A stretch of 64,000 nucleotides of DNA from Pacificispira sp002696645. Its GTDB lineage: Bacteria > Pseudomonadota > Alphaproteobacteria > UBA8366 > Aestuariispiraceae. Under the pieces are notes generated by a model. It ran no database searches, was not told the origin of the DNA, and worked only from the letters and a program-made list of their open reading frames with translations. Shown one piece after another: positions 32,925 to 43,106 of this stretch; the stretch's first letter is position 1, and each line of letters starts with the position of its first letter. Made by a program: the position numbers and the translations under genes. The DNA lies in assembly GCF_048892425.1 (NCBI RefSeq), contig NZ_JBLZHU010000004.1, forward strand, positions 248,001-312,000, given 5' to 3'.

Positions 32925-34448
32925 ATGGATATCCTGTTAGCCCTGATTGACGGAATTGGCGCGGCAATGCAGCCCACAAATCTTGGCCTGGCCATTGCGG
33001 GCGTCATGGTCGGATTGTTTGTCGGCGCCATGCCCGGGCTTGGGTCAGTCAATGGCGTTGCAATTCTATTGCCATTCACCTTTGTTATTCAGGAATTTAC
33101 CGGTTCAGCGACCTCCCCCATGATCTTTCTGGCGGCAATCTATTACGGGGCCATGTATGGTGGTGCCATATCCTCTATCACGTTGGGTATTCCAGGCGCA
33201 TCGACCGCCGTGGCGACAACCTTTGACGGTCGACCAATGGCGCTGGCGGGGCGGGCCGACCGGGCATTGGTAATTGCCGCCCTAGCATCCTTCGTCGGGG
33301 GAACGATCTCCAATATTCTGTTCACCGCATTCGCCCCACCGCTTGCCAGCGTTGCCCTGAAATTCGGTGATCCGGAAATTTTCGCACTCATGCTCCTGGC
33401 ATTCGCGACATTCATAGGATTGGGGGGCGACGACATTCCCAAAACGATCTTTTCGATCTGCTTCGGCCTGGTTCTGGCCTCGGTTGGCTTTGACATCGTG
33501 TCGGGGGAACCGCGTCTGGTCTTTTTCGACATTTCCGGTTTCAGTCACGGCATCCGCTTTCTGGTGCTGGCCATCGGTGTCTATGGCATTGGAGAGATGA
33601 TGTGGACGATGATGGCGTCCCAATCCCATTCGGCAATGAGCTATGTTAAAATCACGCGTCGGGGGCTTATTGCCGCCTGTAGAGAGTTTGCCAGTGCCTG
33701 GCGCGGTACGGCGATTGGCTCCTTTCTGGGTTTCTTCGTCGGGTTGCTGCCTGCGGCGGGTGCGACCCCTGGCTCCCTGATGGCCTATGGCGTTGCCAAA
33801 CTGACCGCGCGAGATCCAAAATCCTTTGGCAAAGGGAATCCCGATGGAATATCAGCGCCTGAATCCGCGAATAACGCGGCCTCGACCGGTGCCATGCTGC
33901 CGATGATGACGCTTGGCATTCCAGGCTCTCCCACCACGGCCGTGTTGCTGGCAGGAATGGTAATCTGGGGATTGCAGCCAGGGCCGTTACTGTTCTCCAG
34001 CCAGCCGGACTTTGTTTGGCCCCTGATCGGATCTTTCTATATTTCGAATGTGATCGCGGTGCTGGTTAATCTAGCCTTCATTCCCGTCTTCGTGTGGATG
34101 TTGAGAATGCCCTTCACAATCCTGGCCCCGGTAATATTTGTGCTGTCGCTGATCGGGACCTTCGCGGCCTATCAGGATATGTTTGATGTCTGGCTGATGG
34201 TCCTCTTTGGGTTCGGGGCCTTGTTACTGCGCAAGCTGGACTATCCTTTGGCACCGGCGGTTCTAGCCATCGTTCTGGGTCCAATTGCAGAACCGAAGCT
34301 GCGACAATCCCTGTTATTCTCTGATGGGGATTTCAGCATCTTTTTCACACGCCCGATTGCAGGGCCAATTACCATTGTGGCCCTGATCCTGATCCTTCTG
34401 CCCATTGTGAAATTCGCGTTGGCGCATATCCGTCCCGCCAATCGGTAA
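32925..34448 (+). CDS. tctA: Tripartite tricarboxylate transporter, large membrane subunit
   Basis: A 507-residue TctA protein with about eleven helices. The two repeated loops of the family are seen: GAMPGLGSVNGVAILLPFTF near the N-terminus and GLLPAAGATPGSLMAYGVAK in the middle. GIPGSPTTAVLLAGM follows. It forms the Na+- or H+-coupled channel part that takes substrate from TctC. No clear T-rich terminator was seen after it; only ACGGGCA/TGCCCGT (34488-34494 and 34519-34525) could pair downstream. Confidence 0.95.
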   Translation: MDILLALIDGIGAAMQPTNLGLAIAGVMVGLFVGAMPGLGSVNGVAILLPFTFVIQEFTGSATSPMIFLAAIYYGAMYGGAISSITLGIPGASTAVATTFDGRPMALAGRADRALVIAALASFVGGTISNILFTAFAPPLASVALKFGDPEIFALMLLAFATFIGLGGDDIPKTIFSICFGLVLASVGFDIVSGEPRLVFFDISGFSHGIRFLVLAIGVYGIGEMMWTMMASQSHSAMSYVKITRRGLIAACREFASAWRGTAIGSFLGFFVGLLPAAGATPGSLMAYGVAKLTARDPKSFGKGNPDGISAPESANNAASTGAMLPMMTLGIPGSPTTAVLLAGMVIWGLQPGPLLFSSQPDFVWPLIGSFYISNVIAVLVNLAFIPVFVWMLRMPFTILAPVIFVLSLIGTFAAYQDMFDVWLMVLFGFGALLLRKLDYPLAPAVLAIVLGPIAEPKLRQSLLFSDGDFSIFFTRPIAGPITIVALILILLPIVKFALAHIRPANR

Positions 34449-34700
34449 TACATCACCTAGAAATCCGGCATTCCCCGATCTGCCTGGACGGGCACATTTC
34501 CCCGAAATTGAGGCGGATTGCCCGTGATACGGACGGAAACGCAATTTATTCATAGCATTGCGACGGGTTCAGGGATATGAAACGTCATTTGTAACATTGG
34601 CTTATGTTCAAACTGGCAGGCTCACGAATTTGATCTAAGTAGAACATGCGAGACAGCGCCAATGTGACCCACATTGTTTTTGGATGGGATTTAATCAGAC

Positions 34701-35816
34701 ATGTCGCCTGCAAAGCAGATTATGATTTTGATCGCCATCGGCGCCATCGCATTAGGCGGTTATGAAGGCTGGCAACACTACGATCAGAAATTGGCGCAAT
34801 CCGATGCCGCGCCAAACCGGTCCGCTGCCAGAGTAATCCCCGTCGAAACCGCCCCCGTTATCATGCGCCCGATGGAAACCACCATCGAAGCAGTAGGGTC
34901 GACACGGGCGAAACGCACCGTTGAGATCAAACCCTTTGCCGATGGTCGTGTCGTCGAAGTCGCCTTTAAAGCAGGACAATCTGTCGAGGCAGGCGAGACC
35001 CTTTTGCGGTTGGATGACGAAATCGAACGGGCCGATCTGATTGAAGCGCAAGCCAGACTGAAAGACGCACTCAGCGCCCTGAAACGCGCCGAGACATTGC
35101 GTAAGTCCAATACTGTGGCCGAAGCGACCGTGGACACGCTGGTCGCCAATGTCGCCATAGCCCAGGCAGAGCGGGATCGCGCTACTCGACGCTTGCAGGA
35201 CCGAACGGTCAAGGCCCCCTTTGCAGGCGTTGTCGGTTATTCGAATGTAGAGCTTGGCGCCCAGGTGGAAACCGGCGACACGATCACAATACTGGACGAT
35301 TTGTCCGTTGTTGAAGTGGAATTCTTTCTGTCGGAAGACATGTTCGGGCGCATCACGCCCGGGCAAAAGGTAGAAGCCAATGCGGCCGCCTTTCCAGGTC
35401 GGAAATTCAATGCGGAAATTCTCTCGTTGGACAGCCGTATCGCGCCGATCTCGCGATCATTTCAGGTCCGAGCGTTTATCCCGAATCCAGATCGTACCCT
35501 ACCTGCGGGAATGTTTATGCATCTATCCATCGTCCTGGATGCGGATGAGACTCTGACAGTCCCAGAAGAAGCCGTCGTTGTGGATGGCAATCAATCCTAT
35601 GTTTTTGCCATTACCCAGCGTGATGATGGATTGCGGGCCTCACGGCGCAATGTCAGCATCGGGCGACGCTCGATTGGATATGTCGAGATATTGGGCGGAT
35701 TGGCCCAGGGGGAGGATGTCGTTATACGTGGCGTGCAGAAAGTTCGGGAAAACTCTCTGGTGGCCCCAAAGTCTGCAAGACAGGAAACGGTAACCAGTGA
35801 GGCTACCGGCACATGA
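34701..35816 (+). CDS. RND efflux periplasmic adaptor
   Basis: A 371-residue membrane fusion protein. An N-terminal membrane anchor (residues about 5-20, IMILIAIGAIALGGYEGW) is followed by the barrel-sandwich domain halves (VEIKPFADGRVVEVAFKAGQ and RTVKAPFAGVVGYSNVELGAQV), separated by an alpha hairpin. A beta barrel comes next. It would bridge the RND pump below and an outer membrane channel, which is not encoded nearby. Its last 4 bases overlap the permease start (ATGA), so the two are translated together. Confidence 0.93.
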   Translation: MSPAKQIMILIAIGAIALGGYEGWQHYDQKLAQSDAAPNRSAARVIPVETAPVIMRPMETTIEAVGSTRAKRTVEIKPFADGRVVEVAFKAGQSVEAGETLLRLDDEIERADLIEAQARLKDALSALKRAETLRKSNTVAEATVDTLVANVAIAQAERDRATRRLQDRTVKAPFAGVVGYSNVELGAQVETGDTITILDDLSVVEVEFFLSEDMFGRITPGQKVEANAAAFPGRKFNAEILSLDSRIAPISRSFQVRAFIPNPDRTLPAGMFMHLSIVLDADETLTVPEEAVVVDGNQSYVFAITQRDDGLRASRRNVSIGRRSIGYVEILGGLAQGEDVVIRGVQKVRENSLVAPKSARQETVTSEATGT

Positions 35817-38800
35817 CCCTTTCCGACCTTTCGATCCGCAGACCTGTCCTTGCCATCGTTGCCAGCCTGTTGATCATCACGGCGGGCATTGCCTCGCTGA
35901 TGTCCATTCCAGTGCGAGAACTGCCCGATGTCGATTCCGCCGTCGTGACGGTGACGACGACCTATACCGGGGCGACTCCACAGATTATCGATACGGATAT
36001 AACGGAAATACTGGAAAGTTCTATTGCCGGTGTCTCTGGTGTGAAGACGATAACATCCCAAAGCCGCCGCGGGCGCAGTCAAACGGTTATTGAGTTCGAA
36101 ACAGGCCGGGATATCGATCAAGCGGCAAATGACGTCCGGGACGCCGTCGGGCGGGTTCGGGGAAACCTGCCAGATGGTGCGGACGAGCCTCAGATCGTTA
36201 AGAATGACAGCGATGCCGATCCCGTAATGCGGCTGGCCGTATCGTCCACCAATCACACGCCCGAGGAAATTACCGATTATGTCGACCGTTTCGTTGTGGA
36301 TCGACTGACAACTCTGGACGGTGTTGCCAGTGTCGATATCCAGGGGGGACGCCGCTATGCGATCCGCATCTGGATCGATCGGCGCGCATTGGCGGCCCGC
36401 AACCTGACGGTTGGGGACATTGAAGCGGCAATCAACCGCAACAATGTCGAACTGCCTGCGGGCGAGATTAAATCCAGTCAACGCCTGATCGATATCCGGT
36501 TGGATGGACGATTTTCAACAGTTGATGGATTCAAGAACATCGTTCTGGACACCGTTGACGGTTATCCGGTTCGCCTGAGTTCCGTTGCGACAGTAGAGCT
36601 TGGCGTGGAGGATGATGAAACCATCATCCGGGCCAACGGCCAGCCTGCTGTCGGCTTGTCCGTCATCCGCCAAAGCCAGGCCAATACGATGGAGATTTCC
36701 ACCGCCATCCGGGCCGAAGTCGCGAACCTGGCCGACTCTTTGCCGCAGGGGATGACAATTATCGTGGGGTCCGATGACGCCCTGTTCATCGCCGCCTCCA
36801 TACGCGAAGTGATGATCGCGCTTGGCCTGTCATTGGTTCTTGTTATTCTGGTGATCCTGCTGTTCCTGCGTTCTGTTCGCTCAACCCTGGTTCCAGCCGT
36901 TACCATCCCCATCGCGCTGATTGGCTGTTTTGCGCTGATCTCTGTCATGGGATTTTCAATCAATGTGCTGACACTGCTTGCACTGTTGCTGGCGATTGGT
37001 CTGGTTGTCGACGATGCCATTGTGGTGCTGGAGAATATCCAGCGCCGTATTGATGAAGGGGAAACCCCACTGGTTGCGGCGGTGCGGGGCACCAAGCAAG
37101 TAACCTTTGCGGTATTGGCAACCTCTATCACATTGGTTGCTGTTTTTATTCCAATTTCCTTCCTGGGCGGACAGGTCGGACGGCTGTTTAGCGAATTTGG
37201 CATGGTGATGGCCGCCGCTGTGTTGATTTCCACCTTTGTCGCCCTGAGCCTTGTGCCGATGATTTCATCGCGCGTTTTGCGCGCCGCGCGCAAGTCGGCC
37301 CGTTCGTCTGAAACGGCTCAGGATGGTGATACGGCCATGGCCCAATCGACCATAGGGCGCAGTTATCGATTTCTGTTACAGCGGGCCGTTGGGGCCCCCC
37401 TGATTGTCATCGCGCTGTCCCTGGTCTTCGTTGCCGGATCCTTGGCATTGTATGAACAATTGCCGCGCGAACTGGCTCCTCAGGAAGATCGAGGTGTTGC
37501 CTTCGTGCCAATCACCGCGCCGCAAGGGGCAACCGTAAACTATACCGATGAGCAGGCGAAAATCATCGAAAAGGCACTTCAGCCGCAAGTCGATAACGGC
37601 AATATTACAACCGTGTATTCCCTGGTGGGCTGGGGCAATCGACCTTACCGGGCCTTCGTCGTGCTGCGCCTTGCCCCTTGGGAAGAGCGCGAAGACAGTC
37701 AGGCAAAAATCGTCAGTTCTGTTCAGCCTGCAGCATTGGGCCTGCCGGGCGCCCGTGCTGCCGTGGCAAGTCCGGCGGGCTTGGGTCTGCGGGGTAATTC
37801 ATCCCCGCTACGGGTCGTTGTTGGCGGCCCCGATTTCGAGCAGGTGAAACAATGGGCGGCCGCCTTACTGGAACATGCCGAAGCCAATGATAGCCTGATC
37901 AATCCGGAAATTGATTTCGAAGAAAACCAACCGGAATTCAACCTGTCGCTCAATCGCGCTCAGGCGGATGATCTGGGCATCAGCGCCGAAACGGTCGCGT
38001 CCACATTACAGATCATGTTCGCGTCAGAAGAACTGACCACCTATATTGATCGCGGTCGGGAATATCCGGTGATCGCCCAGGCCCGCCTTGAGGACCGCCG
38101 GACTCCCAATGATCTGACCAATATCTTCATTCGCAGTCCCAATTCCGGTCAGGGTAGTCAATCCCTGGTTCCGTTGAGTTCTCTGGTCGGCATAGAATCC
38201 GGTGCTGCATCTGCTGAGTTGCGTCGGTTTGACCGATTGCCTTCTATCACTATTCAGGCCGCGCTGGCCCCGGGTTATACACTGGGAGACGCGCTGACTT
38301 ATATGGAAGATGGTGCCGCCAGAATACTTCCCGACTCCGCCAAGCTTGGCTATGCAGGACAGTCCGCCACCTATAAGGATACATCCGGGGATATTCTGGT
38401 TACATTCGCCATTGCGCTGTTAATTGTCTTTCTGGTCCTGGCGGCTCAATTTGAAAGCTTCATTCACCCATTGGTCATCATGCTGTCGGTGCCCCTGGCC
38501 GTAGCCGGCGCAATTTATTCGCTGACACTTGCCGGCCTGTCATTGAATGTCTACAGCCAGATTGGGATCATTCTTCTGATTGGGCTGATGGCCAAGAACG
38601 GCATCCTGATTGTCGAATTTGCCAACCAATTGCGCGATGAGGGTAAATCTGTGCGGGACGCAGTGATTGAAGCCTCAGTCCTGCGCTTCCGCCCCATCGT
38701 GATGACAGTCATTTCAACCATTCTGGGCGCTGTTCCTCTGGTCATCGCCAGTGGCGCCGGGGCGGAAAGTCGTATCGCGATTGGCTGGGTCATTGTAGGA

Positions 38801-38947
38801 GGGCTCAGTTCCGCCCTGGTTCTAACGCTGTTTCTGACGCCTGTTCTGTATGACCTGATGGCGGGCCTGTCGAAACCACGCTCCGCAGTGGAGAAGGCGC
38901 TGAACGAAGCCCTGGCAACGCCCAAAGGACATCAGGCGGCAGAATAG
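35813..38947 (+). CDS. RND efflux permease (AcrB/MexF-like)
   Basis: A 1044-residue inner membrane pump with the usual 12 helices and two large periplasmic loops. Helix 1 starts SIRRPVLAIVASLLIITAG. Helix 4 carries the proton-relay pair Asp-Asp in IGLVVDDAIVVLENI, and the second half repeats with LIGLMAKNGILIVEFANQ, including the essential Lys. This HAE1-type arrangement exports hydrophobic or amphiphilic compounds. The usual third part, a TolC-like channel, and any regulator are absent from the neighbourhood. Confidence 0.96.
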   Translation: MTLSDLSIRRPVLAIVASLLIITAGIASLMSIPVRELPDVDSAVVTVTTTYTGATPQIIDTDITEILESSIAGVSGVKTITSQSRRGRSQTVIEFETGRDIDQAANDVRDAVGRVRGNLPDGADEPQIVKNDSDADPVMRLAVSSTNHTPEEITDYVDRFVVDRLTTLDGVASVDIQGGRRYAIRIWIDRRALAARNLTVGDIEAAINRNNVELPAGEIKSSQRLIDIRLDGRFSTVDGFKNIVLDTVDGYPVRLSSVATVELGVEDDETIIRANGQPAVGLSVIRQSQANTMEISTAIRAEVANLADSLPQGMTIIVGSDDALFIAASIREVMIALGLSLVLVILVILLFLRSVRSTLVPAVTIPIALIGCFALISVMGFSINVLTLLALLLAIGLVVDDAIVVLENIQRRIDEGETPLVAAVRGTKQVTFAVLATSITLVAVFIPISFLGGQVGRLFSEFGMVMAAAVLISTFVALSLVPMISSRVLRAARKSARSSETAQDGDTAMAQSTIGRSYRFLLQRAVGAPLIVIALSLVFVAGSLALYEQLPRELAPQEDRGVAFVPITAPQGATVNYTDEQAKIIEKALQPQVDNGNITTVYSLVGWGNRPYRAFVVLRLAPWEEREDSQAKIVSSVQPAALGLPGARAAVASPAGLGLRGNSSPLRVVVGGPDFEQVKQWAAALLEHAEANDSLINPEIDFEENQPEFNLSLNRAQADDLGISAETVASTLQIMFASEELTTYIDRGREYPVIAQARLEDRRTPNDLTNIFIRSPNSGQGSQSLVPLSSLVGIESGAASAELRRFDRLPSITIQAALAPGYTLGDALTYMEDGAARILPDSAKLGYAGQSATYKDTSGDILVTFAIALLIVFLVLAAQFESFIHPLVIMLSVPLAVAGAIYSLTLAGLSLNVYSQIGIILLIGLMAKNGILIVEFANQLRDEGKSVRDAVIEASVLRFRPIVMTVISTILGAVPLVIASGAGAESRIAIGWVIVGGLSSALVLTLFLTPVLYDLMAGLSKPRSAVEKALNEALATPKGHQAAE

Positions 38948-38978
38948 GCCAAATCAAAGTCGGCTTGTTTGGTAACTA

Positions 38979-40379
38979 TCAGCGCGCCAACCCCACAAAC
39001 AACCGGTGTTTTGCATCCTTTGCGCGTTTGGATCCCGACACGATCTCTATCAGGCGGCAAAAATACAGGACGCTTTCTTCAGCCAGTTCCGGATTCGCCG
39101 CATGATGCTGATCCAGCCATAATTTCAGGCGGTTTTCAGACGCAATCAGCATCTTATCCAGTGCCTGGCGCTCCCGTTCAAAGGATGATTTTGCGCCAAT
39201 CCGGTCGGCGATGCCATTCACCCGTTTGAAGGACAGAGCGATCCGTTCGGCATTTTCGATCATGTCCAGGACGTCGTCTGTTAGATCGGTGCCCGACTCC
39301 ACCAAATTCAAAAGTGTTTCGATGGTCGGGGTAACCGTTTTCTTTGCAGACCGTATGACCGTTTCATCAACCAAAGCAGAAATGGACCGGATGTGCCGCA
39401 AGGCCGTCGCCCTGGTCGCATCGATATTCCCTTTTGATGCGCTGCCTTTCAATCGGTCCATTTCGTCCAGATAGGTTTCCAACTCGTTAAACAGGGCGTC
39501 GGGCGCGATACGGCCCCGCTTGATTGCTGTTGCCAGATCGTCAGCAGTTGAGTCCAATTCCTGCAGCAGGGATTTTTCGATCCGGTCCCGAACTTGCCGG
39601 ATCCCGGAACACCAGACGGTTTTTGTGACATCCATAGACCGAAAGATGGTCATGATGTCCGTCTTTGTCTTCAATCGACGATGGATGGTCCAAACGACCA
39701 TTTCCGCAGCCTCTGGCTTGTCGTTATTTGCCTGGCTCAATACAGAAACAAACGCTTCGACCATATCCTTCTTCAATCGGACAATAGGTCGATTTGGATA
39801 CAGCAATCGCACATCACGGATGGAAGCCGCGACGTGCAGACATGCAGCGGCCTCCAGAATATCCTCGTAACGATCGGTGCCCCCCAATTCAATCAGCAGG
39901 GCCTTTTGTGCCTCACCAGATTTCTTGGCCGCAAATTCGGCGCGCCATGCCTCATCGGCGAGAGCCCAAAGCTCGGCCTTTCGTATCTCCAGATCATTCC
40001 AGCGCTCGGCCTTGAAATCCTCGATCATCTCCTTTTCAGCCGCATCCAGTTTTGCGCCTAACAGGGCTTGGCTCTTTTTAATGAAGGGCGCGATACTTTT
40101 GCGTTCTATCAATGCCTCACGCTTCACATCCGGCACATAACTGATGAACAGGTCCTCGCAGGGCTCGCATAAGACACGGTCGCGGGTGGGAATATGTTTG
40201 GGGCGGATTTCGACCAGGGCTGGACGAATCATCTCCAGAATTTTCGCTGCGGGTATATCCTGAAAATTGATAGACCGACCATATTCAATGGCGCGTGTCA
40301 GCGCATGCAGTTCGCCATCGCCCAATGTGACAAGATACTGCTGCAGCCGCTTTAACTTGTCTTCGGAAATCGATGTCAT
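38979..40379 (-). CDS. Unrecognised helical protein, second of a pair
   Basis: A 466-residue cytoplasmic protein of unrecognised family. It is predicted almost entirely helical, with many charged repeats (KLDAAEKEMIEDFKAERWNDLEIRKAELWALADEAWRAEF region), no membrane helices and no signal peptide. One CxxC pair occurs (C71 and C74 in VLCEPCEDLF). The start I chose is an ATG at 40379, one base after the stop of the upstream partner. A TTG at 40391 would overlap it. The near-zero gap implies coupled translation and a shared function. It is convergent with the RND permease. Confidence 0.8.
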   Translation of the reverse strand: MTSISEDKLKRLQQYLVTLGDGELHALTRAIEYGRSINFQDIPAAKILEMIRPALVEIRPKHIPTRDRVLCEPCEDLFISYVPDVKREALIERKSIAPFIKKSQALLGAKLDAAEKEMIEDFKAERWNDLEIRKAELWALADEAWRAEFAAKKSGEAQKALLIELGGTDRYEDILEAAACLHVAASIRDVRLLYPNRPIVRLKKDMVEAFVSVLSQANNDKPEAAEMVVWTIHRRLKTKTDIMTIFRSMDVTKTVWCSGIRQVRDRIEKSLLQELDSTADDLATAIKRGRIAPDALFNELETYLDEMDRLKGSASKGNIDATRATALRHIRSISALVDETVIRSAKKTVTPTIETLLNLVESGTDLTDDVLDMIENAERIALSFKRVNGIADRIGAKSSFERERQALDKMLIASENRLKLWLDQHHAANPELAEESVLYFCRLIEIVSGSKRAKDAKHRLFVGLAR

Positions 40380-40380
40380 A

Positions 40381-41472
40381 TCACTGATCAACCATTTTGA
40401 ATTGTGTAAGCCTGCCCAGCATTTCCTGGTCCAACTGTTCAGTGCGCCAGTCTGTGTTGGCTTTCACCCATCCTTTCTGGGTGTCGCGAATACCATTCAA
40501 TTTATCAATTTGATCGCCAATCAGAACACTTTTGGGAAGGATTGGAAGATTCTCGTAGATCATCTCCAACACTTTCCGACGCTCTCCCCTGAAACTCTCA
40601 CTGGACTCATTCCAGGCTTCAATCAGTCGCGGCCATCCGTCAATGATCCAAGAGATCGTCTGGACGTGCTCTTCCATCAGTTTCATGGTTAGGTCGGCAT
40701 GGGTCAGCGCAGTCCCGATATCATGCTCGAAAGACCAGCATTTTTCCATTTCACGATTGGCAATATCTGACGTCAGCTTGGCGCTGTCATTAATGCCGCG
40801 CCCCATAAACTGAACTTCCGGCGGTTCCTTCGACAAATACTCTTTTATATCCGCAGTCATCGTCTGCATATGAATATAGGTCTGGCGCAAATAGCCGGGA
40901 TGGTCCGCATTCCGAACGCCAATTGTCCCCGTCAGACGCGCCCATCTCTCAAGCTTCTGCATAATTTCATCGGGCGTTGTGTTGGACTTTTCAGCATAGG
41001 ATTTGAATTGCTCCTTTGCCAACTTCTGGCCTTCCGGCGTAATTAGAACTTTCAAGTCCAGATCCAGGGAATCATCGGCCAGCAATTTCAAAGCCCGAAC
41101 GATCAACAGGCATTGATTGAACAAGCGCACATCTTCTGCATTCTTGATTTCACGCTTGGCCGCACGCGTTCGCGGCACGCCCCCATATCCACGCGCATCC
41201 ATGTCCAAGACAACCTGACGCAAATCAAACGGTGTGATCGATGTCAGTTCACCCAAACTATCCAAAAGCGCCTGATCGTACATATTCAAGTCAACAAGAC
41301 TGCTCAGTGCCTTGAAGGGGACAACATAAGTTCCCTCGCCTCCACTGAGGCCAGGTAAAAGAAACTCGCGATTTTTGGCGGTGCTGCCTCGAAGCCGGGC
41401 GTTACGCACCACCTCACTGGTGAAAGGCACGTTTACGCCGCGCTCATCAAAGGTACTTGGCAAATAGTGCAT
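40381..41472 (-). CDS. Unrecognised helical protein, first of a pair
   Basis: A 363-residue cytoplasmic protein of unrecognised family. The N-terminal third contains FTSEVVRNARLRGSTAKNREFLLPGLSGGEGTYVVP, and the rest is helical and rich in Asp, Glu, Lys and Arg. No Walker, nuclease or protease motif stands out. A histidine-containing stretch (CWSFEHDIGTALTHADLTMKLMEEH) could be a metal site but is not a known signature. It starts a two-gene unit with the 466-residue gene that follows. The upstream divergent region (285 bp) also serves the molybdenum hydroxylase operon. Confidence 0.78.
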   Translation of the reverse strand: MHYLPSTFDERGVNVPFTSEVVRNARLRGSTAKNREFLLPGLSGGEGTYVVPFKALSSLVDLNMYDQALLDSLGELTSITPFDLRQVVLDMDARGYGGVPRTRAAKREIKNAEDVRLFNQCLLIVRALKLLADDSLDLDLKVLITPEGQKLAKEQFKSYAEKSNTTPDEIMQKLERWARLTGTIGVRNADHPGYLRQTYIHMQTMTADIKEYLSKEPPEVQFMGRGINDSAKLTSDIANREMEKCWSFEHDIGTALTHADLTMKLMEEHVQTISWIIDGWPRLIEAWNESSESFRGERRKVLEMIYENLPILPKSVLIGDQIDKLNGIRDTQKGWVKANTDWRTEQLDQEMLGRLTQFKMVDQ

Positions 41473-41757
41473 AAACGCTGCCTCACCCGACTTTGTGCCG
41501 TTAAGCTTATATTTATCAAAATATAGTATTATTCACTGGTCATCGAAAGAAAATACTAGAACCCTGCATATAGGGTTGTTTTAGAGGCGTTCACAATCTG
41601 GAAACGTAAAATTAGGCCCGTGAATATAGGAGATACTTCCCCTAAAGTTGACGTGAGAAATCTTCGGGTTGAAAGAAGCCGTCGGACACGACAGACTCCC
41701 TCCGATACTGGCGGGACATAAAAATCTCGCCTTCCTTCTTATGCCAGGAGTCCCTGA
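41473..41757. promoter_or_regulatory. Divergent region before the molybdenum hydroxylase operon
   Basis: The part next to the hypothetical pair is AT-rich (41500-41535). A perfect 6-bp hairpin AACCCT-GCATAT-AGGGTT (41560-41577) is followed by GTTTTAG. It lies about 180 bases before the first hydroxylase gene, in the position of an attenuator or operator. No firm promoter pair was found. Confidence 0.35.
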
Positions 41758-42621
41758 ATGCGGTATGAAAGTCCGACTACAGTACAGGCAGCTGTCTCCT
41801 TGCTGGCCGATGCGGCTGGCAAGGCGCATATTTTGGCGGGGGGGACAGATTTGCTGGTTCGCCTGCGGTCCGGATTCATTGAACCCGACTTGATCGTCGA
41901 CCTGAAGCGGATTGATGCCCTGAAATCAATCACAATGGAAAGCGATGGCCTGCGTGTCGGGGCTGCGGTTCCCAGCGCTATGCTGAATGAACATGCGCAA
42001 GCGGTTGCCGGATGGCCAGGCGTGTGTGAAGCCGCCAGCCTGATCGGATCGACGCAGGTTCAGGGTCGCGCGACGATTTCAGGCAATCTGTGCAACGCCT
42101 CCCCCGCCGCTGACAGCGTGCCCGCCATGGTCGCCGCCGGGGCTGTCGCCCGCGTCATCGGCCCAAAGGGCACCCGCGATGTTCCGGTTGAAGATATTGC
42201 AACGGGTCCTGGTAAAACATCCCTTGGGAAGGGAGAGTTTGTCGATTCCATTCTTTTGCCCAAGCGCGCCCCTGGAACTTCGGACGCCTATTTGCGATTC
42301 ATTCCACGAACCGAAATGGATATCGCGGTCGTGGGTGTCGGCATCTGCCTGACCGTTGATAAATCAGGCACCTGCACCGCAGCCCGGGTTTCCCTGGGCG
42401 CAGTCGCCGCAAAAGTCATGGTGGTGGAGACCGCCGCCAAGGCCCTGATCGGAACCAAGATGGATGACGCCGCGTTGAATGCTCTTGCAGCAGCGTGTTC
42501 CGCCGCCGCTACCCCGATTGACGACAAGCGCGGAACCGTTGCGTTCCGTACCGATATTGCAGGCACACTGGCAAAGCGTGCCGCCAAAATCGCGCTAACC
42601 CGTGCGGAGAAAAATCTATGA
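41758..42621 (+). CDS. Molybdenum hydroxylase, FAD-binding medium subunit
   Basis: A 287-residue CoxM-type subunit of the xanthine dehydrogenase/aldehyde oxidase superfamily. The FAD-pyrophosphate motif is ILAGGTDLLVRLRSG. The second FAD motif is TISGNLCNASPAADSVPAM, the family pattern TxGGNxxxxSPxxD in slightly altered form. It passes electrons from the iron-sulphur subunit to an acceptor. It overlaps the next gene by 4 bases (ATGA), which indicates coupled translation. Confidence 0.92.
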   Translation: MRYESPTTVQAAVSLLADAAGKAHILAGGTDLLVRLRSGFIEPDLIVDLKRIDALKSITMESDGLRVGAAVPSAMLNEHAQAVAGWPGVCEAASLIGSTQVQGRATISGNLCNASPAADSVPAMVAAGAVARVIGPKGTRDVPVEDIATGPGKTSLGKGEFVDSILLPKRAPGTSDAYLRFIPRTEMDIAVVGVGICLTVDKSGTCTAARVSLGAVAAKVMVVETAAKALIGTKMDDAALNALAAACSAAATPIDDKRGTVAFRTDIAGTLAKRAAKIALTRAEKNL

Positions 42622-43106
42622 GCCAGCTTCACGTCACCACGACTATCAACGGCGATCAGACAGAATATCTGTGTGACGCAGAAGAAACCCTGTTGGATGT
42701 CCTGCGGGACCGGTTACAAATGACCGGATCCAAGGAAGGCTGTGGCACAGGCGATTGCGGTGCCTGCACCATCATTCTGGATGGGCGTCCCGTCTGTTCC
42801 TGTCTGGTGCTGGGCGCTGAAGCGCAAGGCCGCAGTGTCGAGACCATCGAAGGCATGGCCGATGGCGAGGACCTGCACCCCTTGCAACGGCATTTCCTGA
42901 ATGGGGCCGCCCTGCAATGTGGTATCTGTACGCCAGGCATCCTGGTCGCCGCAAAAGCCCTGTTGGCGCAAAACGCCAATCCGTCGGAAACCGAAATTCG
43001 CTATTGGTTGGCGGGCAATCTGTGCCGCTGTACCGGGTATGATAAAATCATCCGCGCCGTTCAATCCGCCGCTGCGGAGATGAGAGGAGAGACGCATGCC
43101 GCTTGA
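42618..43106 (+). CDS. Molybdenum hydroxylase, 2Fe-2S small subunit
   Basis: A 162-residue CoxS-type protein with two 2Fe-2S clusters. The ferredoxin-like N-terminal cluster motif is CGTGDCGACTIIL with a distal Cys (VCSCLV). The C-terminal helical domain binds the second cluster with CGICTPG and CRCTGY. It carries electrons from the molybdenum centre to FAD. It overlaps the large-subunit gene by 11 bases. Confidence 0.95.
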   Translation: MSQLHVTTTINGDQTEYLCDAEETLLDVLRDRLQMTGSKEGCGTGDCGACTIILDGRPVCSCLVLGAEAQGRSVETIEGMADGEDLHPLQRHFLNGAALQCGICTPGILVAAKALLAQNANPSETEIRYWLAGNLCRCTGYDKIIRAVQSAAAEMRGETHAA

